A stretch of 64,000 bases of DNA from Phycisphaerales bacterium (GTDB taxonomy: Bacteria; Planctomycetota; Phycisphaerae; Sedimentisphaerales; UBA12454). Each line of letters begins with the position of its first letter. The stretch's first letter is position 1. The position numbers and the translations under genes were made by a program. The notes below the pieces were generated by a model that searched no databases, had not been told where the DNA came from, and was given only the letters and a program-made list of their open reading frames with translations. Shown in pieces: positions 34,107 to 42,243 of the stretch. The stretch is from assembly GCA_003142595.1 (NCBI GenBank), contig PLMU01000003.1:70501-134500 (forward strand). The letters run 5' to 3'.

Positions 34107-34301
34107 TTACAGGTCCTGTGGTTTTAATGTACTTCTTCTGTTGCCTTTTGTGCGTTCACAGGCATGATCGAGAATACAATAAACCTTGTCGCTCAGTGCG
34201 CCAAGCGCATCGGCCGATGTCATCATCTTTTTGCTCTTTACATAAGCCTTTACTTTGCTTGCCACAATCAGAGACTCTTTGCCGCCTTTTTTCTTTGCCA
34301 T
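34107..34301 (-). CDS. Small bacterial histone-fold protein, 64 aa
   Basis: A basic 64-residue protein: ASKVKAYVKSKKMMTSADALGALSDK, a long helix ending HACERTKGNRR, then STLKPQDL. This matches the single histone fold: a short helix 1, loop, long helix 2, and the Arg-Thr pair in R-S-T-L-x-x-x-D-L. The pair corresponds to R-K-T-[IV]-x-x-x-D-[IL] of archaeal histones and of the short bacterial histones known from Bdellovibrio and others. Helix 3 is cut short. It likely coats or bends DNA as a dimer. It has a strong GGAGG ribosome-binding site and its own terminator. The family assignment is by pattern, not alignment search. Confidence 0.7.
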   Translation of the reverse strand: MAKKKGGKESLIVASKVKAYVKSKKMMTSADALGALSDKVYCILDHACERTKGNRRSTLKPQDL

Positions 34302-34559
34302 GCTATAAAACCTCCATGAAAATTAAAACAACTATTCCTTTTTTATCGGTCCTTTTACGACAGGGTCGATTCCTGAGGCCTATTTTGAATACTTATAAGA
34401 CCTTTTGCAACAAAAAAATTTGCTAAAACCACGAAATTTTGCACTTAATATGCCATTTGCACGCCTTTTCAGATTATATGACACTCATTTATTGACGAAA
34501 ATAGCTTAGGACCCCCCTAAAAGGGCTTTTTTGACAATGTTGGGATGGGAGTCAAAATA

Positions 34560-34916
34560 ATGAAAGACAATGACAAGAACATCGATAACCAGAGAGTGGC
34601 TTTGGAGGATTATGTTACTGTCGCTATCGCCGAGGACATTGATCTTGCAAACGAATATCGGGACATCCTTGCCGGGCACGATATTCCAGCTGTTACCGCC
34701 ACGCAGCGAAGTTATTCTTCGGCTGTTCTCGGCACAGCGGTAATGGTTCCTGAGTATTATCTCGAACAGGCACAGGAAATCATCGAATCCCAGCAGAACT
34801 TTGACCATTTTCTCGATGACGCCTTCAACGACCCCGACCAGTGGAACGACGACGAACCTGACGCCGAAGATATTGATGACAAGGAAAGTTTTGACGATGA
34901 CGACGAAAATATTTGA
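34560..34916 (+). CDS. DUF2007-like acidic protein, 118 aa
   Basis: The middle part (VTVAIAEDIDLANEYRDILAGHDIPAV...VMVPEYYLEQAQEIIES) has the layout of DUF2007 'putative signal transducing' domains: a strand, a helix, a short loop and a Val-Pro-Glu strand. After residue 85 the protein becomes a very acidic tail, rich in Asp. ATG 34560 has GGGAG 8 bases upstream. The gene after it starts about 24 bases later on the same strand and ends in a shared terminator, so the two are likely one operon. Function unknown. Confidence 0.7.
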   Translation: MKDNDKNIDNQRVALEDYVTVAIAEDIDLANEYRDILAGHDIPAVTATQRSYSSAVLGTAVMVPEYYLEQAQEIIESQQNFDHFLDDAFNDPDQWNDDEPDAEDIDDKESFDDDDENI

Positions 34917-34939
34917 TTTGACTGAAAATTGATGAGGTG

Positions 34940-35305
34940 ATGAAAGTGGAAGAATATAAATCACATACAGAAAATTGTTTCACAGACAGGCGCAGCATCG
35001 CCGCCGAAAGACGTGCAAAAGGCAGGAGAGCCGATGTCATGGACAGAAGGTCCGACCTTGACAGACGTCGAGGCCCCGGCAGGAGACGCTCGGAAGACAG
35101 AAAAGCCGCTGAAGAAGGCCAGATGACCGATGAACAATTTGAGTTTATCAGGGCCGTTGATGAATACAAAAAACTCAACTCCCGGCCTTTTCCAAGCTGG
35201 ACTGAAATTCTTGAACTCATAAAGACTCTGGGTTATCGAAAGGTAGAAGATTCCTGCTCTATCAAGGATTTGCAGGATAAAGAGGCTTCAGAATCAAAAG
35301 ACTAA
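34940..35305 (+). CDS. Conserved hypothetical protein with Arg/Asp-rich N-terminus
   Basis: The first 60 residues are dense in Arg and Asp (FTDRRSIAAERRAKGRRADV then DRRSDLDRRRGPGRRRSEDR), probably disordered and able to bind nucleic acid or membranes. The C-terminal 60 residues form a compact helical part with SRPFPSWTEILELIKTLGYRKV, a motif seen in short planctomycete proteins. No known family was recognised. The start is one of GTG 34937, ATG 34940 or GTG 34946, since GAGG lies at 34934-34937. It is followed 13 bases later by an intrinsic terminator. Confidence 0.65.
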   Translation: MKVEEYKSHTENCFTDRRSIAAERRAKGRRADVMDRRSDLDRRRGPGRRRSEDRKAAEEGQMTDEQFEFIRAVDEYKKLNSRPFPSWTEILELIKTLGYRKVEDSCSIKDLQDKEASESKD

Positions 35306-35318
35306 AAAGCTTACAAAA

Positions 35319-35349
35319 ACACCGGCTGATACACAGCCGGTGTTTTTTT
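35319..35349 (+). terminator. Intrinsic terminator
   Basis: Perfect 10-bp stem ACACCGGCTG (35319-35328) / CAGCCGGTGT (35334-35343), 5-base loop, T run to 35349. It ends the two-gene unit starting at 34560. Confidence 0.9.
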
Positions 35350-35381
35350 ATTCCCGCAAAGCATTCTTCAAATAAAAATAA

Positions 35382-36458
35382 TCAGACGGTTTTTCTTCGT
35401 CTGTAAATAAATATTCCGCCAAGCGTCAAAAGACAAATCGTCGCCGGCTCGGGCACCGGGTCGAGCAGAAAGGCATGATCCTGCCCGCCACGATATCCAT
35501 ACCCCACAATTTGCCCGGAGTCGTTAATAGCAGTTGCCGACTCTAACGTCCAGTCCGAGGCCGGGTCAATCAGGGTATTCAGGTCAATCATCGTCGAGCC
35601 GCTGCAGAGAAAGGCATGAGGGCCACCGGCGGCGATATCAGCCTCGCCCACGACCTGCCCGCTGTCGTTGATGCCATTGGCAAAGCTATTCGTCCCGCCG
35701 AGTGTGCCCAGGTCAATCATCTTCGAGCCGCTGTAGAGAAAGGCGCGATAGCCATAGTTACTGTTAGACCAGCCCACGATCTGCCCGCTTGCGTTGATGC
35801 CCCAGGCATAGCTGTCCCCGTTATATACGAATGCACCGAGGTCAATCATCGTCGAGCCGCTGTAGAGAAAGGCGTGATAAGAATCGTGAGTGGCAGCCCA
35901 GCCCACAATCTGCCCGCTGTCGTTGATGCCATGGGCAGCGCTGTCCCTTCCGCCGAGTGTGCCCAGGTCGGTCATCGTCGAGCCGCTGTAGAGAAAAGCA
36001 TGCTCAGCGGCATTGCCGGTAGTGTAAGAATAACCCACGACCTGCCCGTTTGCGTTGATGCCTATGGCCCCGCTCCACGTCCCGCCGAATGTGCCCAGGT
36101 CGGTCATCGTCGAGCCGCTGTAGAGAAAGGCATGCTCCGCAACATTGCCTGTTGTATAAGCATGGCCCACGACCTGCCCGCTGTTGTTGATACCATCGGC
36201 CCCGCTCCACATTCCGCCGAGTGTTCCGAGGTCGGTCATCGTCGAGCCGCTGTAGAGAAAGGCACGATAAGCAAACTCACCGGCGGCGGTATTAGCATAA
36301 CCCACAACCTGCCCGCTTGCATTGATGCTATTGGCCCAGCTCCCTGTTCCGCTGAGTATGCCCAGGTCGGTAATTGTATATTGTGTTACTGCCATCACCT
36401 GCCCGGAGCCAACTAACATTAAAACACCGGCCATCATAATAATAAATTGCTTTTTCAT
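35382..36458 (-). CDS. HAF-repeat protein with PEP-CTERM sorting signal
   Basis: A secreted repeat protein. It has a signal peptide (MKKQFIIMMAGVLMLVGSGQVMA) and about seven repeats of 45-50 residues of the HAF type, each with AFLYSGSTM-[TI]-DLG followed by GIN-[AD]-SGQ-[VI]-VG. The C-terminal tail VPEPATICLLTLGGIFIYRRRK is a PEP-CTERM signal, cut by an exosortase and used to place proteins in an exopolysaccharide or surface layer. The DNA repeats with it: the segment coding for LYSGSTM recurs about every 140-160 bases. HAF repeats probably form a beta-propeller. The gene is monocistronic. Confidence 0.88.
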   Translation of the reverse strand: MKKQFIIMMAGVLMLVGSGQVMAVTQYTITDLGILSGTGSWANSINASGQVVGYANTAAGEFAYRAFLYSGSTMTDLGTLGGMWSGADGINNSGQVVGHAYTTGNVAEHAFLYSGSTMTDLGTFGGTWSGAIGINANGQVVGYSYTTGNAAEHAFLYSGSTMTDLGTLGGRDSAAHGINDSGQIVGWAATHDSYHAFLYSGSTMIDLGAFVYNGDSYAWGINASGQIVGWSNSNYGYRAFLYSGSKMIDLGTLGGTNSFANGINDSGQVVGEADIAAGGPHAFLCSGSTMIDLNTLIDPASDWTLESATAINDSGQIVGYGYRGGQDHAFLLDPVPEPATICLLTLGGIFIYRRRKTV

Positions 36459-36858
36459 AACTTCATCTCCTTAAAAATTTTATAATATTATTTTATAAAT
36501 TACACCGCACAGTGCGATTTACGGTTTTTCTTCGCACCAAAGAGATAATCTGGCCGGATACGGACGGACTATCACCAACTTAGGCTGCAATCAAAAAATG
36601 TTCAGATTTAAAGTGGTGTTAAAAGAGATGGGCCAAAAAAGATATGATGAAAAAACCAAACTTATATATAATGACATTCTTAAATTATAATTTTCTTCTG
36701 TCCATCTCCCAAACAGACCATTACGAATATATAATACCACTAATCTGTAATATGTCAAGAAAAAAGTAGATTTACCAATAAACCAGCCGTGTCTTTGTTT
36801 CCTGATTTCTTTATTCCCTCATTGTTCTGGACAAAAACAGGCTGTTTTTATTGTTCGG
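36459..36858. other. Gene-free stretch upstream of the HAF-repeat gene
   Basis: AT-rich 400 bases with a good ribosome-binding site for the HAF gene at its left end (AAGGAG). No open frame with family resemblance, strong hairpin or repeat was found. Confidence 0.4.
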
Positions 36859-37719
36859 CTATGAACGTACCAGCCTGCTTTTTTTATCCATCAGCAGAAC
36901 CGACTTTTCATATATGGCCGGACTAAGTTTTTCTTTCAGGATTTTTTTTGCGTCAAGAATATGCGTTCTCTGGCTCAAATGCGTAATGATGACATATTCA
37001 TTTTCGAATTCAGCGAGCATTTTCGCGAAATCATCGACATGCATATGTTCGCCGGCAAGAGCCCTGTCTGTATGCTCATCGGAAACAAACGTGCACTCGG
37101 CAATCAGAATTTTGCTTTTGGCGACATAGTCTAATTTCGCGAAGTTGGAATACCGCGTATCGCCGAGGTATGTTACTATCGGCAGTTCGACCGGATAGTC
37201 TATCGCTATATTTTTGCTTTTGAGTTCGACTATTTCGCTGCTCGAAAGGCCCAGATATTCTTCTTTCAGTTTTTTCTTTTTCTCGATAACAGTAAATCCC
37301 AATGACCCTTTGCAGTGTTTGGTCGCGAATGTCCTGATAAAAAGATTAGGTTTGATTTGGTGCTCATCGCCGGCCTGCATTCCGACAAGTTCAGCCGGTA
37401 TTTTATTTCCGTCGAGTCTGCCCCAGCCGTCTATTATTTCCCGCATCGGAAGTATCATATTTTCCGGCGCAAACACTCTGCCCGGCTTTTGTCCGCAGAA
37501 TATCCTGTGTGAAAGGTAGTAAGCGATTCCGGCCGAGTGGTCCATATGGCCGTGCGTCAGCAAAACATTGTTTATGCTTATAAGCTGGTCGGGTGCCTTG
37601 CCGATATCGAAGCATACATCCAGTTGCGGTATCCCCACGACCGTTTCTTCGCCCGCGACCGAATAGCCGATAATATCAAGGTCATCTATTTTTAATTTTG
37701 CCAGGTTATGACTTGCCAT
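36859..37719 (-). CDS. MBL-fold hydrolase, RNase Z-like
   Basis: A metallo-beta-lactamase-fold hydrolase resembling tRNase Z, which trims the 3' trailer of pre-tRNAs. Zinc ligands are visible in LLTHGHMDHSAGIAYYL (H-x-H-x-D-H), in YLGDTRYS (Asp) and in ITHLSQRTHI (C-terminal His). The AGEHMHVDDFAKML segment matches the AxEHxHxxA-type motif of tRNase Z. 286 residues, in the range of the short form. The flexible arm typical of classical RNase Z is not obvious, so another MBL phosphodiesterase role is possible. AAGGA precedes the ATG. Confidence 0.8.
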   Translation of the reverse strand: MASHNLAKLKIDDLDIIGYSVAGEETVVGIPQLDVCFDIGKAPDQLISINNVLLTHGHMDHSAGIAYYLSHRIFCGQKPGRVFAPENMILPMREIIDGWGRLDGNKIPAELVGMQAGDEHQIKPNLFIRTFATKHCKGSLGFTVIEKKKKLKEEYLGLSSSEIVELKSKNIAIDYPVELPIVTYLGDTRYSNFAKLDYVAKSKILIAECTFVSDEHTDRALAGEHMHVDDFAKMLAEFENEYVIITHLSQRTHILDAKKILKEKLSPAIYEKSVLLMDKKSRLVRS

Positions 37720-37983
37720 AAGTCCTTAATTACAAAACCATTGCCAATCTTACTAAATTTTTAATTTATCGCAAAGGCCTTTATTAAAAAATATGGTTTT
37801 TTTATGTCGCCAATATAGCCGGCCGTAAGCCTTTTTAGGCTCCTGGAAGGCCTTAAAAGCCATAAAATAAAAATAATTAACGGCGTTGTTGTGAAATATG
37901 CTCTATTTGACGGTATAACTTTTGGCCTTGATGGCATAATCTTTTGGTCAAGAACTGTTATTTCCCACCTTCTATTAGATGCT

Positions 37984-37999
37984 TGTTAAACGTTTAACA
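37984..37999. promoter_or_regulatory. Perfect 16-bp palindrome, LacI-family-type operator candidate
   Basis: TGTTAAACGTTTAACA reads identically on both strands and has the central CG typical of LacI/GalR-family operators. It lies between the divergent RNase Z-like gene (265 bases) and the small-RNA/symporter region. The regulator is not in the window. Confidence 0.45.
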
Positions 38000-38133
38000 G
38001 TCGTATTTTCGTTATTTCGCGATAGTTATGACGTTTTGCCCTTCCATACACTCCATAAGACTATTAAAATCATTACCAGCCTCACAAAAATATCGAAAAA
38101 TTACTAAAAATAATTTTGAACAATATTTTTTGC

Positions 38134-38163
38134 TTGACGTATTATGGGTATAAACGTTATTCT
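38134..38163 (+). promoter_or_regulatory. Putative promoter of small RNA 1
   Basis: TTGACG (38134-38139), 18-base spacer, TATTCT (38158-38163). Start expected near 38170. Motif-based inference. Confidence 0.45.
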
Positions 38164-38169
38164 TGATAA

Positions 38170-38246
38170 CCCACACGTACCTCCTCCTCTTTAGGAGGCG
38201 CACACGGCATGGCGGTTTCTCTCCTCGGCCGCCTGCCATTTTTTTT
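38170..38246 (+). ncRNA. Putative small RNA 1 with CU-rich loop
   Basis: About 77 nt. The 5' part forms CCTCCT / AGGAGG (38193-38198), with two slipped partners at 38180-38185 or 38183-38188. The 3' part is a terminator: GGC-at-GGCGG (38206-38215) pairs with CCGCC-t-GCC (38229-38237), followed by eight T (38239-38246). Its 13-nt loop is pyrimidine-rich and contains CTCTCCTC. There is no open frame. Exposed CCTCC-type sequence can pair with ribosome-binding sites, as in known small RNAs. Confidence 0.45.
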
Positions 38247-38290
38247 GCGCTAATTTTGACAAACATTTTAGGGGCCATTTCGTATGATAA

Positions 38291-38367
38291 GTAGGAAGCT
38301 ACTTCCATAGTTGGCCTTCCATGGGCAGACAGCCAATTCCTCCTGTGCTGTTTGCCCATCTTTTTTT
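38291..38367 (+). ncRNA. Putative small RNA 2 with anti-Shine-Dalgarno loop
   Basis: About 77 nt, 45 bases after small RNA 1. GGAAG-cta-CTTCC (38294-38306) forms a first hairpin. The terminator is a 13-bp stem (38321-38333 with 38347-38359, one G-T pair) and seven T (38361-38367). The 13-nt loop 38334-38346 contains TCCTCCT, the anti-Shine-Dalgarno core. A TTGACA (38256-38261) and TATGAT (38283-38288) lie upstream, but their 21-base spacing is long. Confidence 0.5.
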
Positions 38368-38438
38368 ATATGGCCTCAAAACTATCAAATCGCATATTTT
38401 GCCTGTCTTTTTCCACACAGAATAAATATCTGAAAACA

Positions 38439-38467
38439 CTGTCATTTTTACAAAGGTGCGATAAAAT
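38439..38467 (+). promoter_or_regulatory. Putative promoter of the sodium:solute symporter gene
   Basis: CTGTCA (38439-38444), 17-base spacer, TAAAAT (38462-38467), 49 bases before the start codon. Confidence 0.4.
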
Positions 38468-38515
38468 ACCGAAAACATAAACAATCAATACCGGTTCTTT
38501 ATAAGGAGATAAAGT

Positions 38516-40003
38516 ATGACGGCAAGTATTGTTGCACTGGCGATTTTTCTTATCGCAATGGTAGTCATCGGATTCTGGGGGATGAAAAAAACCACAACAC
38601 TGAATGATTTCTTCCTGGGCGGTCGGACGGTCGGGCCATGGATTTCGGCCTTCGCCTACGGAACAACTTATTTCAGTGCCGTTATCTTCATCGGCTTCGG
38701 CGGAAAAATCGGTTGGGGTTACGGCCTAAAAGGTATGGCCATCGCTTTCGGCAACGCTTTTATCGGCGCCGGACTTGCCTGGCTCGTCCTGGCCGCAAAG
38801 ACAAGAAGAATGACGCACAATCTCGACGCTATGACTATGCCGGAATTTCTGCAGGAGCGTTTCGGAAGTAAATATATAAAGATGTTCGCCGCTCTGATTA
38901 TTTTCGTATTTCTGATTCCATATTCCGCCTCTGTTTTCAAAGGCTTAAGTTATCTGTTCGAAGCGAATTTCCATATCCCCTATGATTACGCGCTTCTGAG
39001 TATGGTTGCTATCACAGGTTTATATCTGATACTTGGCGGATATTTCGCCGTTACCCTGACCGATTTTGTGCAGGGTATCATTATGATTTTCGGCGCAATT
39101 GTTATGGTGGTTATTCTCAGCAACAGGGCCGGCGAAATTGCGGCGGTAAACAGATTAGACGGCGGAGTTATTCAGGCCGCTGCCGAACGTTATAACCAAT
39201 GGCACGCAACTCTCCCGCCGGAAAAACAGCCCAGTATGTTGATGTTGTGGGCGCTTGTTTTTATGACATCTTTCGGCGTATGGGGTATGCCGCAAATGGT
39301 GCAGAAATTTTACGCCATTAAAAACGTCGCCGTCATAAACAAAGCCGCTCTGATTACAACAATCTTTTCGGTGATAATTTCTTTCGCCGCGTATTATACA
39401 GGTGCGCTGACGCATATTTTTTATGATAAGCTGCCTATGCTCGCAAACGGAACTGCACCGGACTTCGACAGAGTAATTCCCGAACTTTTGACGAAATATC
39501 TGCCCGGCGGACTTATGGCTATTATACTTCTGCTGATTCTCTCTGCCTCGATGAGCACGCTCTCGTCGCTGGTGCTTGTCTCAGCCTCGGCTGTCGCTAT
39601 CGACCTTTACAAAGGACACGTCAATCCGAATATCTCAAAGGAAAAATCTCTGCTTATGATGAGATTTCTCAGTGCTGTTTTTGTTGCGGTATCATATCTT
39701 GTCGCGAAATATCAGCTTACCATTATTGTCGAGCTTATGGCTCTTTCCTGGGGTGCGGTGGCTGGTGCTTTTATGGCCCCGTTCTTCTATGGTCTTTACT
39801 GGAAACGCGCCACTCACAGCGGTGTTGTAGCCGGAATGGTAACGGCCCTGGTTATAAATACTGTTCTGTATTATTATCTCGGCTCGAAAAATGCCCCGAT
39901 TGCCGCAAGCATCGCGATGATTGTGCCATTTGCCGTGGTACCGCTGGTTAGCATTTTCACAAAGCCGCCGTCAGCAAAAATTATCGAAAAGGCTTTCGCG
40001 TAA
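38516..40003 (+). CDS. Sodium:solute symporter (SSS family)
   Basis: A sodium-driven uptake protein with about 13 transmembrane helices in the inner membrane. Family blocks include the N-terminal GFWGMKKTTTLNDFFLGGR, the helix-1 break SAFAYGTTYFSAVIFIGFGG, GLYLILGGYFAVTLTDFVQG and ILSASMSTLSSLVLVSASAV with the serines that bind the second sodium. The solute cannot be told from sequence. 495 aa, normal. A strong AAGGAG ribosome-binding site precedes the ATG, and an intrinsic terminator follows. Confidence 0.93.
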   Translation: MTASIVALAIFLIAMVVIGFWGMKKTTTLNDFFLGGRTVGPWISAFAYGTTYFSAVIFIGFGGKIGWGYGLKGMAIAFGNAFIGAGLAWLVLAAKTRRMTHNLDAMTMPEFLQERFGSKYIKMFAALIIFVFLIPYSASVFKGLSYLFEANFHIPYDYALLSMVAITGLYLILGGYFAVTLTDFVQGIIMIFGAIVMVVILSNRAGEIAAVNRLDGGVIQAAAERYNQWHATLPPEKQPSMLMLWALVFMTSFGVWGMPQMVQKFYAIKNVAVINKAALITTIFSVIISFAAYYTGALTHIFYDKLPMLANGTAPDFDRVIPELLTKYLPGGLMAIILLLILSASMSTLSSLVLVSASAVAIDLYKGHVNPNISKEKSLLMMRFLSAVFVAVSYLVAKYQLTIIVELMALSWGAVAGAFMAPFFYGLYWKRATHSGVVAGMVTALVINTVLYYYLGSKNAPIAASIAMIVPFAVVPLVSIFTKPPSAKIIEKAFA

Positions 40004-40055
40004 ATATTGTTTCAGAGCCCAAGAGATAGCGCAGGGTAATTCAGATTTCCAAAAG

Positions 40056-40084
40056 CCCGCCGATTTATTCGGCGGGTTTTTTTT
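40056..40084 (+). terminator. Terminator after the symporter gene
   Basis: Perfect 8-bp stem CCCGCCGA (40056-40063) / TCGGCGGG (40069-40076), 5-base loop, eight T. It lies directly before the convergent pheT stop. Confidence 0.92.
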
Positions 40085-40087
40085 ATT

Positions 40088-42103
40088 TTACGCCTTTCGG
40101 AGTTCTGCTCCGATTTTAGCGGCCAGTTCTGCGAAAATTTGCTGCTGCCAGCCGTCAACGGTCTGGTGCTGCAAAGTCCCGTCCTCGTCTCTGAACAGAA
40201 GCGAAACAGTAACGCTTTTTTTGCCCGCGGGTATCGGTTTGCCCCTGTAGATTCCCTCGAATTTTACTTCTTCAAGTTCCTGAGGCGATTTAGACAATAC
40301 AATTCCTTCTATCTGCGACCATTGCACAGGCTCATCGACTATCAGTGAAAGGTCCCTGTTAATGGCCGGGAATTTCGGCAGAGGTTTCATCCTGATTTGT
40401 GTTAGTTCCAGTTCCGCAAGCACATCGAAATTAATCTCAGCCGCGCAAACCATCGATGCCTTGATGCCCAACTCGGATATTATCTGGTCTTTTATCACGC
40501 CTGCGGAGCCGATTTTCTGTCCGTTTAAAATTATATCGGCGCCGGTTTTCGCCCAGAAAACATTGGCGGGATTAAAAGAAACCTTCGCTCCCCCGTCAAT
40601 CGCTTTAATCGCCCCTTCAATCGCTCCGCGCATAATTCTGAAATCACCGTCGCACAACGCCGCAAGACTGCAATTTTCCGTATGTTTGCCGTCTTCGATT
40701 TTATTGAATACGTTTGCTATTTCGTAAATTTTTATATTCTTGCTGCCGGCGTTGTAATTTCGTTTGAGAACCTCAAGCAGCGAACCTATTAATGTGCTCC
40801 TGAGCATATTCGCCGTCCTGCTGCTCGCGTCCTGCACGACAAGATGGCCGTCTGCTGTTTTGCCGGTTATTAACTTTGCGACAGAATCCTCGTTAAAGCC
40901 CGGCGTTATCGTTTCATAAAATCCGCAACTATTCAAAAAATCGCTTACCGCGGCGATTCTTTTTTGTCTTTTGTCAACCGGCACCACTTCAATATTTATT
41001 TTCTGCCGTATGCCGACTTTATCATAGCCGTAAATTCTCGCCACTTCCTCAATCAGGTCGACTTCTCTGGTAATATCCGGCCGCCAGGTCGGGATTACGC
41101 AGAGAATTTTATCCGTTTCATTTTTTTGCGGACTGAAACTCAGCCCGCGAAGTATCTCGAAAATCGACTGTTGCGGAATATCTATGCCCAGCAGTTTCTT
41201 CACTCTGTTCAGTCTCATTGAAACCATTCGATGGTTCGCCGTCTTGCCCGGATAAGCGTCAACAACGCCTTCGATGATTTTCCCGCCCGCGACCTGTGCG
41301 ATAAGCTGTGCCGCCCTCTGTGATTCCCAGTCAATCTGCTCAATGTCAACGCCCCTGCCTAACCGGTACGCCGCTTCGCTGGGCAAAACAAGTTTTTGTG
41401 AAGTTTTTCTGACGCTCACGGGACTAAAAGACGCGTTTTCGAGCAAAATTGTTGTCGTCGAATTGCTTACTTCCGTTTCGATTCCGCCCATAACTCCGCC
41501 TATCGCCACCGGCCTGACGCTATCGGCGATAACCAGCATATCCGGCTCAAGGTTGCAACTTGTCCCGTCAATGCTGACTAATTTTTCGCCTTTTTTTGCC
41601 AGGCGGACGATAATTTTTGCGCCTTTGATTTTATTATAATCGAAAGCGTGCGGCGGCTGACCGGTTTCCATCATCGCGTAATTCGTCGCGTCAACGACAT
41701 TGTTTACGCTGCGAAGTCCGACTGCTTCGAGCCGTTTAACCATCCACGCAGGACTTGCCCCGATTTTCACTCCCTCGATTATTCTCGCCGTATATCTGCC
41801 GCAAAGCGCTGGCTCCGCTATCTCGACGCTAATCAGACTGGCTATATCTTTTTTCACCGGCTCATATTTGACTTTCGGCAGCACCACTTCTCTGCCGGTC
41901 GCCGCGGCGATTTCGCGGGCTATACCGATATGGCTCAGGCAGTCCGGCCGGTTACTTGTAATTTCAAAATCAATCACAGTATCGTCGCCCGCCTGCTCGA
42001 TGCTTTCGGTATTAAACCCTATATTGCTCAACAGGGCGCTAAGTTCCTGCGCCGATTCGCTTACAGGAACATATTCCTTTAACCAGCTTAGAGAAATTTT
42101 CAT
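40088..42103 (-). CDS. pheT: Phenylalanyl-tRNA synthetase beta subunit, short form
   Basis: Beta chain of the PheST synthetase. The N-terminal MKISLSWLKEYVP is typical. The EMAP/OB tRNA-binding domain usually inserted between about residues 39 and 150 is absent, and the chain goes straight to FEITSNRPDCLSHIGIAREIAA. The B3/B4 editing region (GRYTARIIEGVKIG, SVNNVVDATNYAMMETGQPPHAFD), the B5 domain and the C-terminal ferredoxin-like anticodon-binding domain (LPKFPAINRDLSLIVDEPV) are present. 671 aa against about 800 for the long form. pheS is not next to it. Confidence 0.95.
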   Translation of the reverse strand: MKISLSWLKEYVPVSESAQELSALLSNIGFNTESIEQAGDDTVIDFEITSNRPDCLSHIGIAREIAAATGREVVLPKVKYEPVKKDIASLISVEIAEPALCGRYTARIIEGVKIGASPAWMVKRLEAVGLRSVNNVVDATNYAMMETGQPPHAFDYNKIKGAKIIVRLAKKGEKLVSIDGTSCNLEPDMLVIADSVRPVAIGGVMGGIETEVSNSTTTILLENASFSPVSVRKTSQKLVLPSEAAYRLGRGVDIEQIDWESQRAAQLIAQVAGGKIIEGVVDAYPGKTANHRMVSMRLNRVKKLLGIDIPQQSIFEILRGLSFSPQKNETDKILCVIPTWRPDITREVDLIEEVARIYGYDKVGIRQKINIEVVPVDKRQKRIAAVSDFLNSCGFYETITPGFNEDSVAKLITGKTADGHLVVQDASSRTANMLRSTLIGSLLEVLKRNYNAGSKNIKIYEIANVFNKIEDGKHTENCSLAALCDGDFRIMRGAIEGAIKAIDGGAKVSFNPANVFWAKTGADIILNGQKIGSAGVIKDQIISELGIKASMVCAAEINFDVLAELELTQIRMKPLPKFPAINRDLSLIVDEPVQWSQIEGIVLSKSPQELEEVKFEGIYRGKPIPAGKKSVTVSLLFRDEDGTLQHQTVDGWQQQIFAELAAKIGAELRKA

Positions 42104-42243
42104 CTTATTTACCTGTACAAATTAAAAAAGCTACTTTAACCCGTAATCTTGCCTATGTCAACGTTTTACACCTGTGGAGATTAAAGTTTTAGGAGGATTT
42201 TTCCGGCCGAAAGCCGGATATGAATAATCAGCGAAAGTGAAAT

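Noticed and set aside
34501-34536. CCCT-AAA-AGGG plus T run and TTGACA before the DUF2007-like gene as a terminator/promoter pair
   Set aside because: The stem is only 4 bp, and a promoter using this TTGACA would start transcription beyond the ribosome-binding site.
35540-36380. Regular ~140-160 base DNA repeats that could suggest a CRISPR or tandem array
   Set aside because: The repeats are in frame inside the HAF-repeat gene and encode its protein repeats; there are no CRISPR-sized spacers.
35616-36416. 266-codon frame on the plus strand opposite the HAF-repeat gene
   Set aside because: It is the mirror of a repetitive coding sequence. The minus-strand frame has a signal peptide, HAF motifs and a PEP-CTERM tail.
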